A model generated the notes under the pieces. The model was given only the letters and a program-made list of their open reading frames with translations, did not search any database and was not told the DNA's origin. Positions 26,606-34,462 of a stretch of 64,000 nucleotides of DNA are shown in pieces (position 1 is the stretch's first letter; each line of letters starts with the position of its first letter). A program made the position numbers and the translations under genes. Location of the stretch: NCBI RefSeq assembly GCF_017876795.1, contig NZ_JAGIOR010000002.1:1-64000 (forward strand), written 5' to 3'. The stretch is from Rhizobium leguminosarum (GTDB lineage: Bacteria > Pseudomonadota > Alphaproteobacteria > Rhizobiales > Rhizobiaceae).

Positions 26606-27653
26606 GGCGCTGCTGTCGGCTGTGCCGGTGCTCGGCTCAATGCAGGGACGGCAAAGACCGCTGCGTTTTCCGGTGGTCAACACGGCGACCGGTGAATCGG
26701 ATATTCCGGCCGAGGCTGCCGATACGGTGGCGACGAAGCCGGTGTTGCAGGTGAAGAACCTCACCAAGCGCTTCGATATTCATTCTGGCCTGTTCGGCCG
26801 GCTGACCAGCCGCGTGCACGCGGTCGAAAACGTCTCTTTCGAGCTGCATGCCGGCGAGACGCTGTCGCTCGTCGGCGAATCCGGCTGCGGCAAATCGACG
26901 ACGGGGCGCGCCATCATGCGTCTCATCGAGCCGCAGGCCGGCTCCGTTCTGGTCGAGGGCAGGGAAGTGCTCGGCCTCGACAGGAAGGATTTGCGCGAGA
27001 TGCGCAAATCCGTGCAGATGATCTTCCAGGATCCTTTTGCCAGCCTCAATCCGCGCATGACGGTCGGCGCGGCGATTGCCGAACCCTATCTCGAACACAG
27101 GATGGGCAACGTCAAACAAGCGAAGGAGGTCGTTGCCGACCTGCTGGTCAAGGTCGGCCTGTCCGCGGATATGGCGGCGCGTTATCCGCATGAATTTTCC
27201 GGCGGCCAGCGCCAGCGCATCTGCATCGCCCGGGCGCTTGCCCTGCAGCCGAAGGTCATCGTCGCCGATGAAAGTGTGTCGGCGCTCGATGTTTCGATCA
27301 AGGCACAGGTCATCAACCTGATGCTCGACCTGCAGCAGAGCCTCAACCTCGCCTTCCTGTTCATCTCGCACGATATGGCGGTGGTCGAGCGCGTCAGCCA
27401 CCGCGTGGCGGTGATGTATCTCGGCGAGATCGTCGAGATCGGCCCGCGCGCCGCCGTCTTCGAAAATCCGCAGCATCCCTACACCCGGAAACTCATCGCC
27501 GCCGTGCCAGTGCCTGATCCCGACCGCCGCCATGAGAAGCGGATGGTGGCGAATGACGAGATCAAGAGCCCGATGCGGCCGGTCGACTATCAGCCTGCGA
27601 ACGTCGCCTATCGCGAGGTCGGGCCGGGTCATCTGGTGATGGCGGATCGGTAA
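26556..27653 (+). CDS. Oligopeptide-type ABC ATPase, C-terminal half of a frame-split double ATPase
   Basis: After the linker ([20 protein letters not shown]) comes a complete DppF-type domain: Walker A GESGCGKST, IFQDPFASLNPRM, FSGGQRQ, VIVADESVSALDV and a second HPYTRKLIAAVPVPDP. Walker B has ADES in place of the usual ADEP, but the catalytic Glu is kept. The frame opens at a GTG at 26556, inside the preceding coding sequence, with only a weak AGG upstream; a later in-frame start is possible. In many relatives the two ATPases are one protein of about 600 residues. Confidence 0.85.
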   Translation: MGSPPISFHRGRHPYTRALLSAVPVLGSMQGRQRPLRFPVVNTATGESDIPAEAADTVATKPVLQVKNLTKRFDIHSGLFGRLTSRVHAVENVSFELHAGETLSLVGESGCGKSTTGRAIMRLIEPQAGSVLVEGREVLGLDRKDLREMRKSVQMIFQDPFASLNPRMTVGAAIAEPYLEHRMGNVKQAKEVVADLLVKVGLSADMAARYPHEFSGGQRQRICIARALALQPKVIVADESVSALDVSIKAQVINLMLDLQQSLNLAFLFISHDMAVVERVSHRVAVMYLGEIVEIGPRAAVFENPQHPYTRKLIAAVPVPDPDRRHEKRMVANDEIKSPMRPVDYQPANVAYREVGPGHLVMADR

Positions 27654-27750
27654 GCCGGTCGGTGCATGCTGCTCGGCCCACAGAGAGTTGCCTAACGGGT
27701 CGACGGCGCATAAAGCAGATGCATAGACACATGCTTGGAAATCCGGACCG

Positions 27751-28572
27751 ATGAACAAGACAGACTACTATTCGAAACTCGGCGGTTTGCCGCCGCAGAC
27801 CCAGCTGCTTTCCGGAAAGGCCGTTTTCACCACGGCTTACGCGGTCATCCCGCGCGGCGTCATGAGCGATATCGTCACCAGCGTCCTTCCGCATTGGACG
27901 GGAACGCGGGCCTGGGTTCTCTCGCGGCCGCTTTCCGGCTTCTCCGAAACCTTCTCGCAATATGTCATGGAAGTTCAGCCGGGTGGCGGAAGCGACCGGC
28001 CTGAGCCGGACAAGCGGGCCGAGGCAGTCCTCTTCGTTGTCGAAGGCGGCATGACGGTGGAACTCGAAGGCGTCAGCCACGCGCTGCGCGCCGGCTCCTT
28101 CGTCTATATTCCCGCCGGTTCGGCCTGGCGCCTCAAAAACGATGGTTCGGCTGCTGCGATCTTCCACTGGGTCCGAAAGGCGTTTCAGGAGGTCGAGGGA
28201 CTGGAGCCGCCGCCGGCGATCGTCACGCATGAGGACGACCATCCGATCCGCGCCATGCCCGATACCGACGGACGCTGGGGTACGACCCGCTTCATCGATC
28301 CGGCCGATGTCCGCTATGACATGCACGTCAATATCGTGACGCTGGAGCCGGGCGCCGTGATCCCCTTTATGGAAACCCATGTCATGGAGCACGGCCTCTA
28401 TGTGCTAGAGGGCAAGGCGGTCTATCGCCTCAACCAGGATTGGGTCGAGGTCGAGGCCGGCGACTTCATGTGGCTGCGCGCCTTCTGCCCGCAGGCCTGC
28501 TACGCCGGCGGCCCCGGCCGGTTCCGTTACCTGCTCTACAAGGACGTCAACCGGCACATGAAACTCTGGTAG
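27751..28572 (+). CDS. allE: (S)-ureidoglycine aminohydrolase-like bicupin
   Basis: The protein has two cupin domains; the C-terminal one carries the Mn-binding pattern in FMETHVMEHGLYVLEG (E-x-H-x3-H) and a later Gln in FCPQACY. The opening segment KLGGLPPQTQLLSGKAVFTTAY is typical of the UGHase/AllE family, which releases ammonia from (S)-ureidoglycine in purine catabolism. No other allantoin genes are in the window, so the actual substrate may be another amine produced by the neighbouring pathway. It is 98 bases after the ATPase gene on the same strand. Confidence 0.85.
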   Translation: MNKTDYYSKLGGLPPQTQLLSGKAVFTTAYAVIPRGVMSDIVTSVLPHWTGTRAWVLSRPLSGFSETFSQYVMEVQPGGGSDRPEPDKRAEAVLFVVEGGMTVELEGVSHALRAGSFVYIPAGSAWRLKNDGSAAAIFHWVRKAFQEVEGLEPPPAIVTHEDDHPIRAMPDTDGRWGTTRFIDPADVRYDMHVNIVTLEPGAVIPFMETHVMEHGLYVLEGKAVYRLNQDWVEVEAGDFMWLRAFCPQACYAGGPGRFRYLLYKDVNRHMKLW

Positions 28573-28605
28573 AACCTGCGCCGGACGACATCCATGAGGC
28601 GGTGA

Positions 28606-29535
28606 TCACGCCGCCTTTGCTTGTCGCTTCGCAGCCTTGACATGGGTTGTGCTGCGGCGACCGTCGATGCTGACGGGGACGTCGCCGTCAACGGTGGCGC
28701 GGCGCACGACCCGGTGCTGGTCGCCATAATCGTTGACGGCATAATGCTGGGTGGCGCGATTATCCCAGATCGCGACATCCCCGGCTCTCCAGCGCCAGCG
28801 CACGGTATTTTCCGGAGCGGTGACATAGGACTGGAAGACCTCGTAGAGTTTCGCGGAATCGCTCTTCGACACGCCGATCAGGCGCTGAACGAAATTGCCG
28901 AGCAGCAGCGATCTTTCGCCGGTTTCCGGATGAACGCGCACGACCGGATGCTCGGTCTCGTAGATGGTCGAGGTGAAAACTTCCTCGAAATGCTTCTTCT
29001 CTTCAGCGGTGGCGCGAGGGCGCACGGCGGCATAGTCATAGGCATTGCTGTGAATGGCCCATAAATTATCCGCCAGCAATTTGAGCGGCGCCGGCAGGCT
29101 TTCGTATGCCGCATGGGTGTTGGACCAGATCGTGTCGCCGCCGGCCGCCGGGATGACGACGCCGCGAAGGACGGAAAATTTGGGATAGGCGTCGACGAAG
29201 GTAACGTCGGTATGCCACTGGTCCGCTCTGCCGCCGCCGCGGCTGGAATCGAGGTTGAGGATGGAAGCGGTGCCGGCGACCGGTCCCTGGGTTGGATGCG
29301 GCACGAGGTCGCCCAGACGGCGTGCGAAGGATTCCTGTTCGGAATCATCAAGATGCCCCTGATCGCGGAAGAAGATCACCTTGTGCTTCAGGAGAAGCTG
29401 ATTGATGGCTGTCACCGTTGCATCCGAAAGTTCTCCGCCAAGGCGGATACCTTTGATTTCGGCTCCGACCCGGCCGGTCAGCGGCACGACATCGGTGTCG
29501 GGAATGATCTGATTGACGAGAACCGGATTGCTCAT
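28606..29535 (-). CDS. TauD/TfdA family Fe(II)/2-oxoglutarate dioxygenase
   Basis: The iron ligands are visible as WHTDVTF (His-x-Asp) and the distal NRATQHYAV (His); an Arg for 2-oxoglutarate follows in HRVVRRATV. The family oxidises taurine, alkyl sulfates, 2,4-D and similar compounds; RWRAGDVAIWDNRATQHYAV and the 309-residue length fit the taurine/alkylsulfatase group. It likely releases sulfite or sulfate from an organosulfur compound. The start follows AGGAG on the minus strand. No transporter for sulfonates is adjacent. Confidence 0.9.
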   Translation of the reverse strand: MSNPVLVNQIIPDTDVVPLTGRVGAEIKGIRLGGELSDATVTAINQLLLKHKVIFFRDQGHLDDSEQESFARRLGDLVPHPTQGPVAGTASILNLDSSRGGGRADQWHTDVTFVDAYPKFSVLRGVVIPAAGGDTIWSNTHAAYESLPAPLKLLADNLWAIHSNAYDYAAVRPRATAEEKKHFEEVFTSTIYETEHPVVRVHPETGERSLLLGNFVQRLIGVSKSDSAKLYEVFQSYVTAPENTVRWRWRAGDVAIWDNRATQHYAVNDYGDQHRVVRRATVDGDVPVSIDGRRSTTHVKAAKRQAKAA

Positions 29536-29649
29536 GGAAATCTCCTGTTGATGTGGGAAGAAGTCGGCAGGTCACATGCGCCCGAAGAAGCATTCAAAGG
29601 GCGTTCGAAATCTCAGCGCTGAAGTCGACAGGGCTATGGAACCGTATAA

Positions 29650-29666
29650 TCTACAAAACTTGTAGA
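29650..29666. promoter_or_regulatory. Inverted repeat, candidate operator upstream of the TauD-type gene
   Basis: TCTACAA-AAC-TTGTAGA is a perfect 7-bp inverted repeat in the 299-base gap between the divergent dioxygenase and AhpD-like genes. Its TTGTAGACAA core resembles sites of GntR-type repressors. The rest of this gap shows no gene. Confidence 0.45.
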
Positions 29667-29834
29667 CAATAATTTCTAATTTTGCCTGTTTTCGCGAAAC
29701 AGCCGCGTCGATTTCCGTCGCCGACGGGGAGGCTGGCGGCCGTTGCCGTTTCTTCGTATCTTCCGCAGGCGGCGTGGGATCGCCGAGAAATTTCACGCTT
29801 GAGGCCTTACATCGGCGCCCGGAAAGGAACTTCG

Positions 29835-30242
29835 ATGGCAACAGTCAAACTCCTGTCGGACCAAGAGGCCGCAGCCATTCCGGCCGTTCAAGCCGTGTTC
29901 GATGACATCAGGGCGACACGCAAGACCGACTTCATCAACAACTTCTGGCGTGCTCTTGCAAACGATCCCGCAAACCTCAAACGCGTATGGGAAACGCTCA
30001 AATCGGTCATGACGGTCGAGGGCGCGATCGATCCGTTGACGCGCGAGATGATCTACATAGCAGTGTCAACGGCCAATGCTTGCCAATACTGTGTTCAATC
30101 CCACACGGCCGCCGCCCGTGCGCGGGGGATGACCGATGCCCAACATGGCGAACTGCTGACGATCATCGGGCTTGCCGCCCAGACAAACCATCTTGCTCTT
30201 GCCATGCAGATTCCATCCGATCCGGAATTTGAGGTGCGATAA
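29835..30242 (+). CDS. Carboxymuconolactone decarboxylase / AhpD-like family protein
   Basis: CQYCVQSHTAAARARG gives the redox-active CxxC plus His typical of AhpD-like proteins, after LTREMIYIAVSTANA. Members reduce peroxiredoxin systems or act as peroxidases; the fold is a small all-helical oligomer. 135 residues is normal. The ATG at 29835 follows GGAAAGGAA. It diverges from the TauD-type gene and may protect against oxidants. Confidence 0.87.
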   Translation: MATVKLLSDQEAAAIPAVQAVFDDIRATRKTDFINNFWRALANDPANLKRVWETLKSVMTVEGAIDPLTREMIYIAVSTANACQYCVQSHTAAARARGMTDAQHGELLTIIGLAAQTNHLALAMQIPSDPEFEVR

Positions 30243-30754
30243 GAATCAAGGACCTGGCGCGCATCACATGCGCCGCCGCCGCCGTCATCAATCCCATCTG
30301 CAATCTCTACCTCCGGATACGGTAATGGTGTAATGCAACATTAAATTGATCGCTGGCTCTGGGAACCAGACACCCGCCTTCTGCTAAATACCCTCCAAGG
30401 ATTCTTTCCTCGGCGCCTTGCGGGCCGCAAGGGATGCTGCAGGCATCTCAAAGAGATCGTACTTCGTCCTGATGAAACGTCGGGATTTGAACGCCGCCTT
30501 GCTCGATTTCGGGGGCGGCTTCAAGATCGGACCTTCATTTCTGCGAAGGTGCGTCTCATTATTGCAGACCCGGCAATAAAATAGAAACTATTCACGCAAT
30601 TGTGGGTATGAGGATCTGACGGCAATATCCATCCGTCAGACGAACACAGCGTCGCCTGAAGTTTTTGATGATGAAATCGCAAGACGCGAGATGGCTCAGA
30701 ACCTTTCTTCCATGAACACGCAGGGGCGCACTACTCTCCGCCGCCGCGGCGGCC
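30243..30754. other. Intergenic region with a possible broken minus-strand ORF
   Basis: About 510 bases without a confident gene. The minus strand carries an open stretch with coding character but no start (listed separately at 30384-30587). Near 30594-30606 the plus strand reads TTCACGCAATTGTGG, similar to the GCAATTG blocks found before several genes downstream, and may belong to the promoter of the alpha/beta hydrolase. Confidence 0.4.
30384..30587 (-). pseudogene. Remnant of a small CxxC protein gene (no start codon)
   Basis: The minus strand is open for 67 codons before TAG at 30384. It reads LFYCRVCNNETHLRRNEGP at its N-terminal side, with a CxxC pair, and a basic C-terminal half (KSSKAAFKSRRFIRTKYDLF). 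It is bounded upstream by a stop at 30588 and has no ATG, GTG or TTG before codon 22. The composition looks like a zinc-ribbon-type small protein that has lost its start, but the frame may be accidental. Confidence 0.3.
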
Positions 30755-30829
30755 ATGGCAATTTCACCCTCTCTCAGCTTCGCAGCCAATGCTGCTCCCG
30801 CCACCAACCCAATCGAAGGAACCAAGACA

Positions 30830-31666
30830 ATGGCATATGTAACCACCAAGGACGGCGTCGAGATCTTCTACAAGGACTGGGGTCCGAAGAATGCGCAGCC
30901 GATCGTCTTCCATCATGGCTGGCCGCTGTCATCGGACGACTGGGACGCCCAGATGCTTTTCTTCCTTTCGAAGGGATACCGCGTCGTCGCCCATGACCGC
31001 CGCGGTCATGGTCGCTCCGCCCAGGTTTCCGACGGACACGACATGGACCATTACGCCGCCGATGCCTTCGCCGTCGCGGAAGCGCTCGACCTGAAGAATG
31101 CCGTGCATATCGGCCACTCGACGGGCGGCGGCGAGGTTGCCCGCTATGTCGCCAAGCACGGGCAGCCCGCCGGCCGCGTCGCCAAGGCGGTTCTCGTCTC
31201 GGCTGTGCCGCCGCTGATGCTGAAGACCGAGAACAACCCGGAAGGCCTGCCGATCGAAGTCTTCGATGGCTTCCGTTCGGCGCTTGCGGCGAACCGCGCC
31301 CAGTTCTTCCGCGACGTTCCGGCCGGTCCGTTCTACGGCTTCAATCGTGATAGCGCGACAGTTCAGGAAGGTGTGATCCAGAACTGGTGGCGGCAGGGAA
31401 TGATGGGCGGAGCCAAGGCCCACTACGACGGCATCAAGGCCTTCTCCGAAACGGACCAAACGGAAGACCTGAAGGCGATCACGGTTCCGACGCTCGTACT
31501 GCACGGCGAAGATGACCAGATCGTTCCGATCGCCCACTCGGCCCTGAAGTCGGCAAAGCTGTTGAAGAATGGTTCACTCAAGACCTATCCCGGCTTCTCG
31601 CACGGCATGTTGACCGTCAATGCCGATGTCCTGAACGCCGATCTTCTGGCCTTCGTGCAGTCCTAA
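30830..31666 (+). CDS. Alpha/beta hydrolase, non-haem chloroperoxidase/arylesterase type
   Basis: Catalytic triad residues are in GHSTGGG (Ser nucleophile), HGEDDQIVP (Asp) and GFSHGML (His). FHHGWPLSSDDWDAQMLFFL and VAHDRRGHGRS identify the cofactor-free haloperoxidase/esterase branch, whose physiological role is usually ester hydrolysis. The ATG at 30830 (MAYVTTKDG) follows AAGGA. Upstream in the same frame an Ala-rich hydrophobic stretch (LLSAAAAMAISPSLSFAANA) looks like an export signal, but it has no start codon in frame; a start at 30755 would lie inside it. Cytosolic expression from 30830 is most likely. Confidence 0.88.
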   Translation: MAYVTTKDGVEIFYKDWGPKNAQPIVFHHGWPLSSDDWDAQMLFFLSKGYRVVAHDRRGHGRSAQVSDGHDMDHYAADAFAVAEALDLKNAVHIGHSTGGGEVARYVAKHGQPAGRVAKAVLVSAVPPLMLKTENNPEGLPIEVFDGFRSALAANRAQFFRDVPAGPFYGFNRDSATVQEGVIQNWWRQGMMGGAKAHYDGIKAFSETDQTEDLKAITVPTLVLHGEDDQIVPIAHSALKSAKLLKNGSLKTYPGFSHGMLTVNADVLNADLLAFVQS

Positions 31667-31675
31667 ACAAGACCC

Positions 31676-31716
31676 GGAGCCGCGATGTGAAAGCAATCGC
31701 GGCTCCGATCTTTTAT
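31676..31716 (+). terminator. Intrinsic terminator after the alpha/beta hydrolase gene
   Basis: GGAGCCGCGAT (31676-31686) and ATCGCGGCTCC (31696-31706) form an 11-bp perfect stem with a 9-base loop, followed by GATCTTTTATT. It lies ten bases after the stop codon. Confidence 0.88.
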
Positions 31717-31746
31717 TGAACACAGAACGAAATTCGGAACGGGACC

Positions 31747-32427
31747 ATGATGCTGTTGACCCCAGAGCTTGTTGCCCTGACGTTGCGAGACGTCCTGGAC
31801 GATGGCCCAGAACCAGGCTGGACACCACTCTCCGAGGTGGAACTTGACTGTCTCGTCGACAGGATTGAACGAGAGGCAGGTGGCGAACCGATTTGGGTCT
31901 TCGCTTACGGGTCCCTTATCTGGAACCCTGAGTTCGAGCCGGCAGCCCGAATGCCAGCATTCGCATATGGATGGCACCGATCGTTTTCGCTGAGGATCGA
32001 ACGTTGGCGGGCAACCAGCGAACAACCAGGCCTGATGATGGCTCTCGAACGCGGCGGGCGTTGTGATGGTGTGGTACTCCGTTTATCCGAAGAGCGTCGC
32101 CGCCAGGATCTCGGTGCGCTCGTGGCGCGCGAAATCAAGTACCACGAAGTCGCCGCCATGGTCCGGTGGGTTCGCGTGCAGACGCCTGAAGGGATGAAGA
32201 ACGCCCTGACGTTCTGGGCAAGTACCAGACGATCCGGCCTCACCAAGCCATTGCCGAGGCAGACCACCGCGGAGCTGATCGCAAACGCCTGCGGGCAGGG
32301 CGGATCGTGCGCGCAATATCTGCACAACACGATCGTTGATCTTGAGGCCGAGGGGATCCGAGACCGAAACCTCTGGCATCTGCAGGCGCTCGTGGCCGAG
32401 CAGATCAAGGCAAAGCAAGCAGCCTGA
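31747..32427 (+). CDS. ChaC-like gamma-glutamylcyclotransferase
   Basis: IWVFAYGSLIWNPEFEP contains the YGSL substrate-binding loop of the ChaC family, and YGWHRSFSLR and HEVAAMVRW (with a likely catalytic acid nearby) fit the same fold. ChaC enzymes split glutathione to 5-oxoproline and Cys-Gly in the cytoplasm. 226 residues is normal. It lies between the hydrolase and the LysR gene and could adjust thiol pools in the same stress response (inference). The start ATG has a second ATG directly after it. Confidence 0.88.
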   Translation: MMLLTPELVALTLRDVLDDGPEPGWTPLSEVELDCLVDRIEREAGGEPIWVFAYGSLIWNPEFEPAARMPAFAYGWHRSFSLRIERWRATSEQPGLMMALERGGRCDGVVLRLSEERRRQDLGALVAREIKYHEVAAMVRWVRVQTPEGMKNALTFWASTRRSGLTKPLPRQTTAELIANACGQGGSCAQYLHNTIVDLEAEGIRDRNLWHLQALVAEQIKAKQAA

Positions 32428-32446
32428 TCGTCGTCCTAACTGAGCG

Positions 32447-33346
32447 TCAATCCAGCATGACCATGTGCGCCGGGACTTGCTCTTCGAAGAACTTCGAGAA
32501 GGATGCGATCCGGGGCGGTAGCGCCTGATATGGCGGGTAGTAGAGCGTCAACCACAGGTCGGGCGGAGCCCATCCCTTGAAGACATGGACAAGTCGACCG
32601 CTGCGGATGTGGTCGGCAATATTGAACCCCGGTAGCATGGCAACGCCCGCACCGTCGGCGGCCATGTCCGCCAGAACCTCGCCACTGTTGGCGCTGAAGG
32701 CCCGACCTGCCGAAATCGTCATGCTGGATCCACCATCCGTCAGCACCCAGTTCTCGCGCCGGCTCTCACCGCTATAGGCGAGGCAGTCGTCAGGTGTCAG
32801 TTCGTTCGGGTGCTGCATTTCGGCGAACCGACTCCCGGGCGCCGCGATCAGTATCCGAGGAACGACACGGATCTTGCGCCAGATCGTGAACTTGTCCGAT
32901 GGTTGGGATGAGATGCGGACCGCCAGGTCGTAGTCGTCATCGACGATGTTCACCAATCCATCGGACAGCGAGATCTCGAAGCTCATCTTCGGATAGCGTT
33001 CCTTGAATCCTGAAAGGATCGGCGGCAGCACTGCCTTGCCGAACCATGTCGGCGCGCTGATCCGCAACCGCCCTTCGTCAGCCTTGTGAGCGTTCATCAC
33101 CTCGCGCCGCGCGTCTTCGAGCGTCTTCACCGCCGGCTGGATCTGCGCGGCAAAGATGGCGCCATCGGTCGTGAGGGAAACCTGCCTTGTGGTGCGCACG
33201 AAGAGCTGAACGCCGAGTTCCGCCTCGAGCGCGGCGATGGCACGCGTGACGGCTGCGGGTGTCATGTCCAGTTCGCGGGCTACCTGGGCGAAATTCCGCT
33301 TCTCGGCGGCGAGGAGGAAGGTTCGGAGAGCTTTGTAATCGTTCAT
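32447..33346 (-). CDS. LysR family transcriptional regulator (proposed hub of the 30-47 kb cluster)
   Basis: The N-terminal HTH (FLLAAEKRNFAQVARELDMT and PAAVTRAIAALEAELGVQLF) is followed by an effector domain with LRISAPTWFGKAVLPPIL and a typical second lobe. It belongs to the large CrgA/AaeR-like LysR group. It diverges from the VOC dioxygenase gene with a 117-base gap carrying an ATTGCAA/TTGCAAT inverted repeat. Related sequences recur before three more transcription units, so it may control the cluster. 299 residues is normal. Confidence 0.9.
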   Translation of the reverse strand: MNDYKALRTFLLAAEKRNFAQVARELDMTPAAVTRAIAALEAELGVQLFVRTTRQVSLTTDGAIFAAQIQPAVKTLEDARREVMNAHKADEGRLRISAPTWFGKAVLPPILSGFKERYPKMSFEISLSDGLVNIVDDDYDLAVRISSQPSDKFTIWRKIRVVPRILIAAPGSRFAEMQHPNELTPDDCLAYSGESRRENWVLTDGGSSMTISAGRAFSANSGEVLADMAADGAGVAMLPGFNIADHIRSGRLVHVFKGWAPPDLWLTLYYPPYQALPPRIASFSKFFEEQVPAHMVMLD

Positions 33347-33360
33347 ATCATTGTTTCAAA

Positions 33361-33394
33361 AATTGCAACTCAATCACAAGGAATATTGCAATTC
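33361..33394. promoter_or_regulatory. Candidate LysR operator (site 1)
   Basis: ATTGCAA (33362-33368) and TTGCAAT (33386-33392) form a perfect 7-bp inverted repeat with a 17-base spacer between the divergent LysR and VOC dioxygenase genes. The right half, CAAGGAATATTGCAATTC, recurs almost unchanged at 37179-37196. Confidence 0.6.
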
Positions 33395-33463
33395 TCGGCG
33401 GCGATCAACCGGCCTACATTCATATCAACACACGAACATCAACGCCCATTGAAAGGCATCGAC

Positions 33464-34396
33464 ATGATCAAGGATATCAAGGGACTGCATCACGTGACCT
33501 CGATGGCATCGGATGCGCGGCAGAACAACCGCTTCTTCACCGACACGCTGGGCCTGCGCCGCGTCAAGCAGACAGTCAACTTTGACGACCCAAGCGTCTA
33601 TCATCTGTATTACGGCGACGAGAACGGCTCAGCCGGGACGGTCATGACCTACTTCCCGTTCCAGAACATGATGGTGGGGCGTCCGGGCGTGGGCGAGGTG
33701 GGCGAAACGCAGTTTTCCGTGCCGAAGGGTTCGCTAAAGTTCTGGCAGGATCGCTTCACCGCTCAAGGTGTCGACGGGCTGGAAACGGACACCGTCTTTG
33801 GTGCCAACCGTCTTCATTTCATGGGATCGGATGGCGACAGCCTTGCGCTTATCGAATCCGCCGACGATACCCGCGCCCCATGGCTGGGCGACGGTATCCC
33901 TAGCGATGCGGCCATCCGCGGTTTCGCCGGCGCTCGCTTCAGCCTGCACGATACCGCCGCGACTGAAGACCTGCTCGGCTTCATGGGTTACCAGCGCGCC
34001 GAAAAGGAGGGCGACGTGACCCGCTTCATCATTCCAAACGGAAACGGAGCGGACACGATCGATCTTGCAGCACTGCCGAAGACGCCTTTTGCCCGTCAGG
34101 GTGCGGGTTCGGTCCACCATATCGCGTTTGCGGTCGACAACCGCGAGAAGCAGCTTGAGGTGCGCAAGGCGCTGATGGATACCGGATATCAGGTCACGCC
34201 CGTCATCGACCGCGACTATTTCTGGGCGATCTACTTCCGCACGCCGGGTGGCGTTCTGTTCGAGGTTGCCACGAACGAGCCGGGCTTCAACCGAGACGAG
34301 GACACCGCGCATCTCGGCGAAGCACTCAAGCTCCCGAGCCGATACGAGGAATTCCGGGACCAGATCCAGGCTAACCTCGTGCCGCTGGCGGCCTGA
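33464..34396 (+). CDS. VOC family ring-cleaving-type dioxygenase (MhqO-like)
   Basis: Two vicinal-oxygen-chelate modules are present. Metal ligands are probably the His of LHHVTSMA, the His of VHHIAFAV and the Glu of LFEVATNEPG. The ends IKGLHHVT and FRTPGGVLFEVATNEPGF are typical of the ring-cleaving dioxygenase group that includes Bacillus MhqO, linked to hydroquinone and quinone detoxification. 310 residues is normal. The start at 33464 is chosen over an open frame running back into the LysR gene. It is the probable primary target of the divergent LysR protein. Confidence 0.9.
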   Translation: MIKDIKGLHHVTSMASDARQNNRFFTDTLGLRRVKQTVNFDDPSVYHLYYGDENGSAGTVMTYFPFQNMMVGRPGVGEVGETQFSVPKGSLKFWQDRFTAQGVDGLETDTVFGANRLHFMGSDGDSLALIESADDTRAPWLGDGIPSDAAIRGFAGARFSLHDTAATEDLLGFMGYQRAEKEGDVTRFIIPNGNGADTIDLAALPKTPFARQGAGSVHHIAFAVDNREKQLEVRKALMDTGYQVTPVIDRDYFWAIYFRTPGGVLFEVATNEPGFNRDEDTAHLGEALKLPSRYEEFRDQIQANLVPLAA

Positions 34397-34462
34397 TGCC
34401 CAGCATTGATCGTCATGTGACGAAGAACTTGAAGCGTCGCGGATCCCTGGCCGCCGCAGCGA

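Noticed and set aside
33086..33463. N-terminal extension of the VOC dioxygenase into the LysR gene
   Set aside because: It would run antisense through the LysR HTH and the operator; the VOC family begins with the IKGLHHVT segment at 33464.
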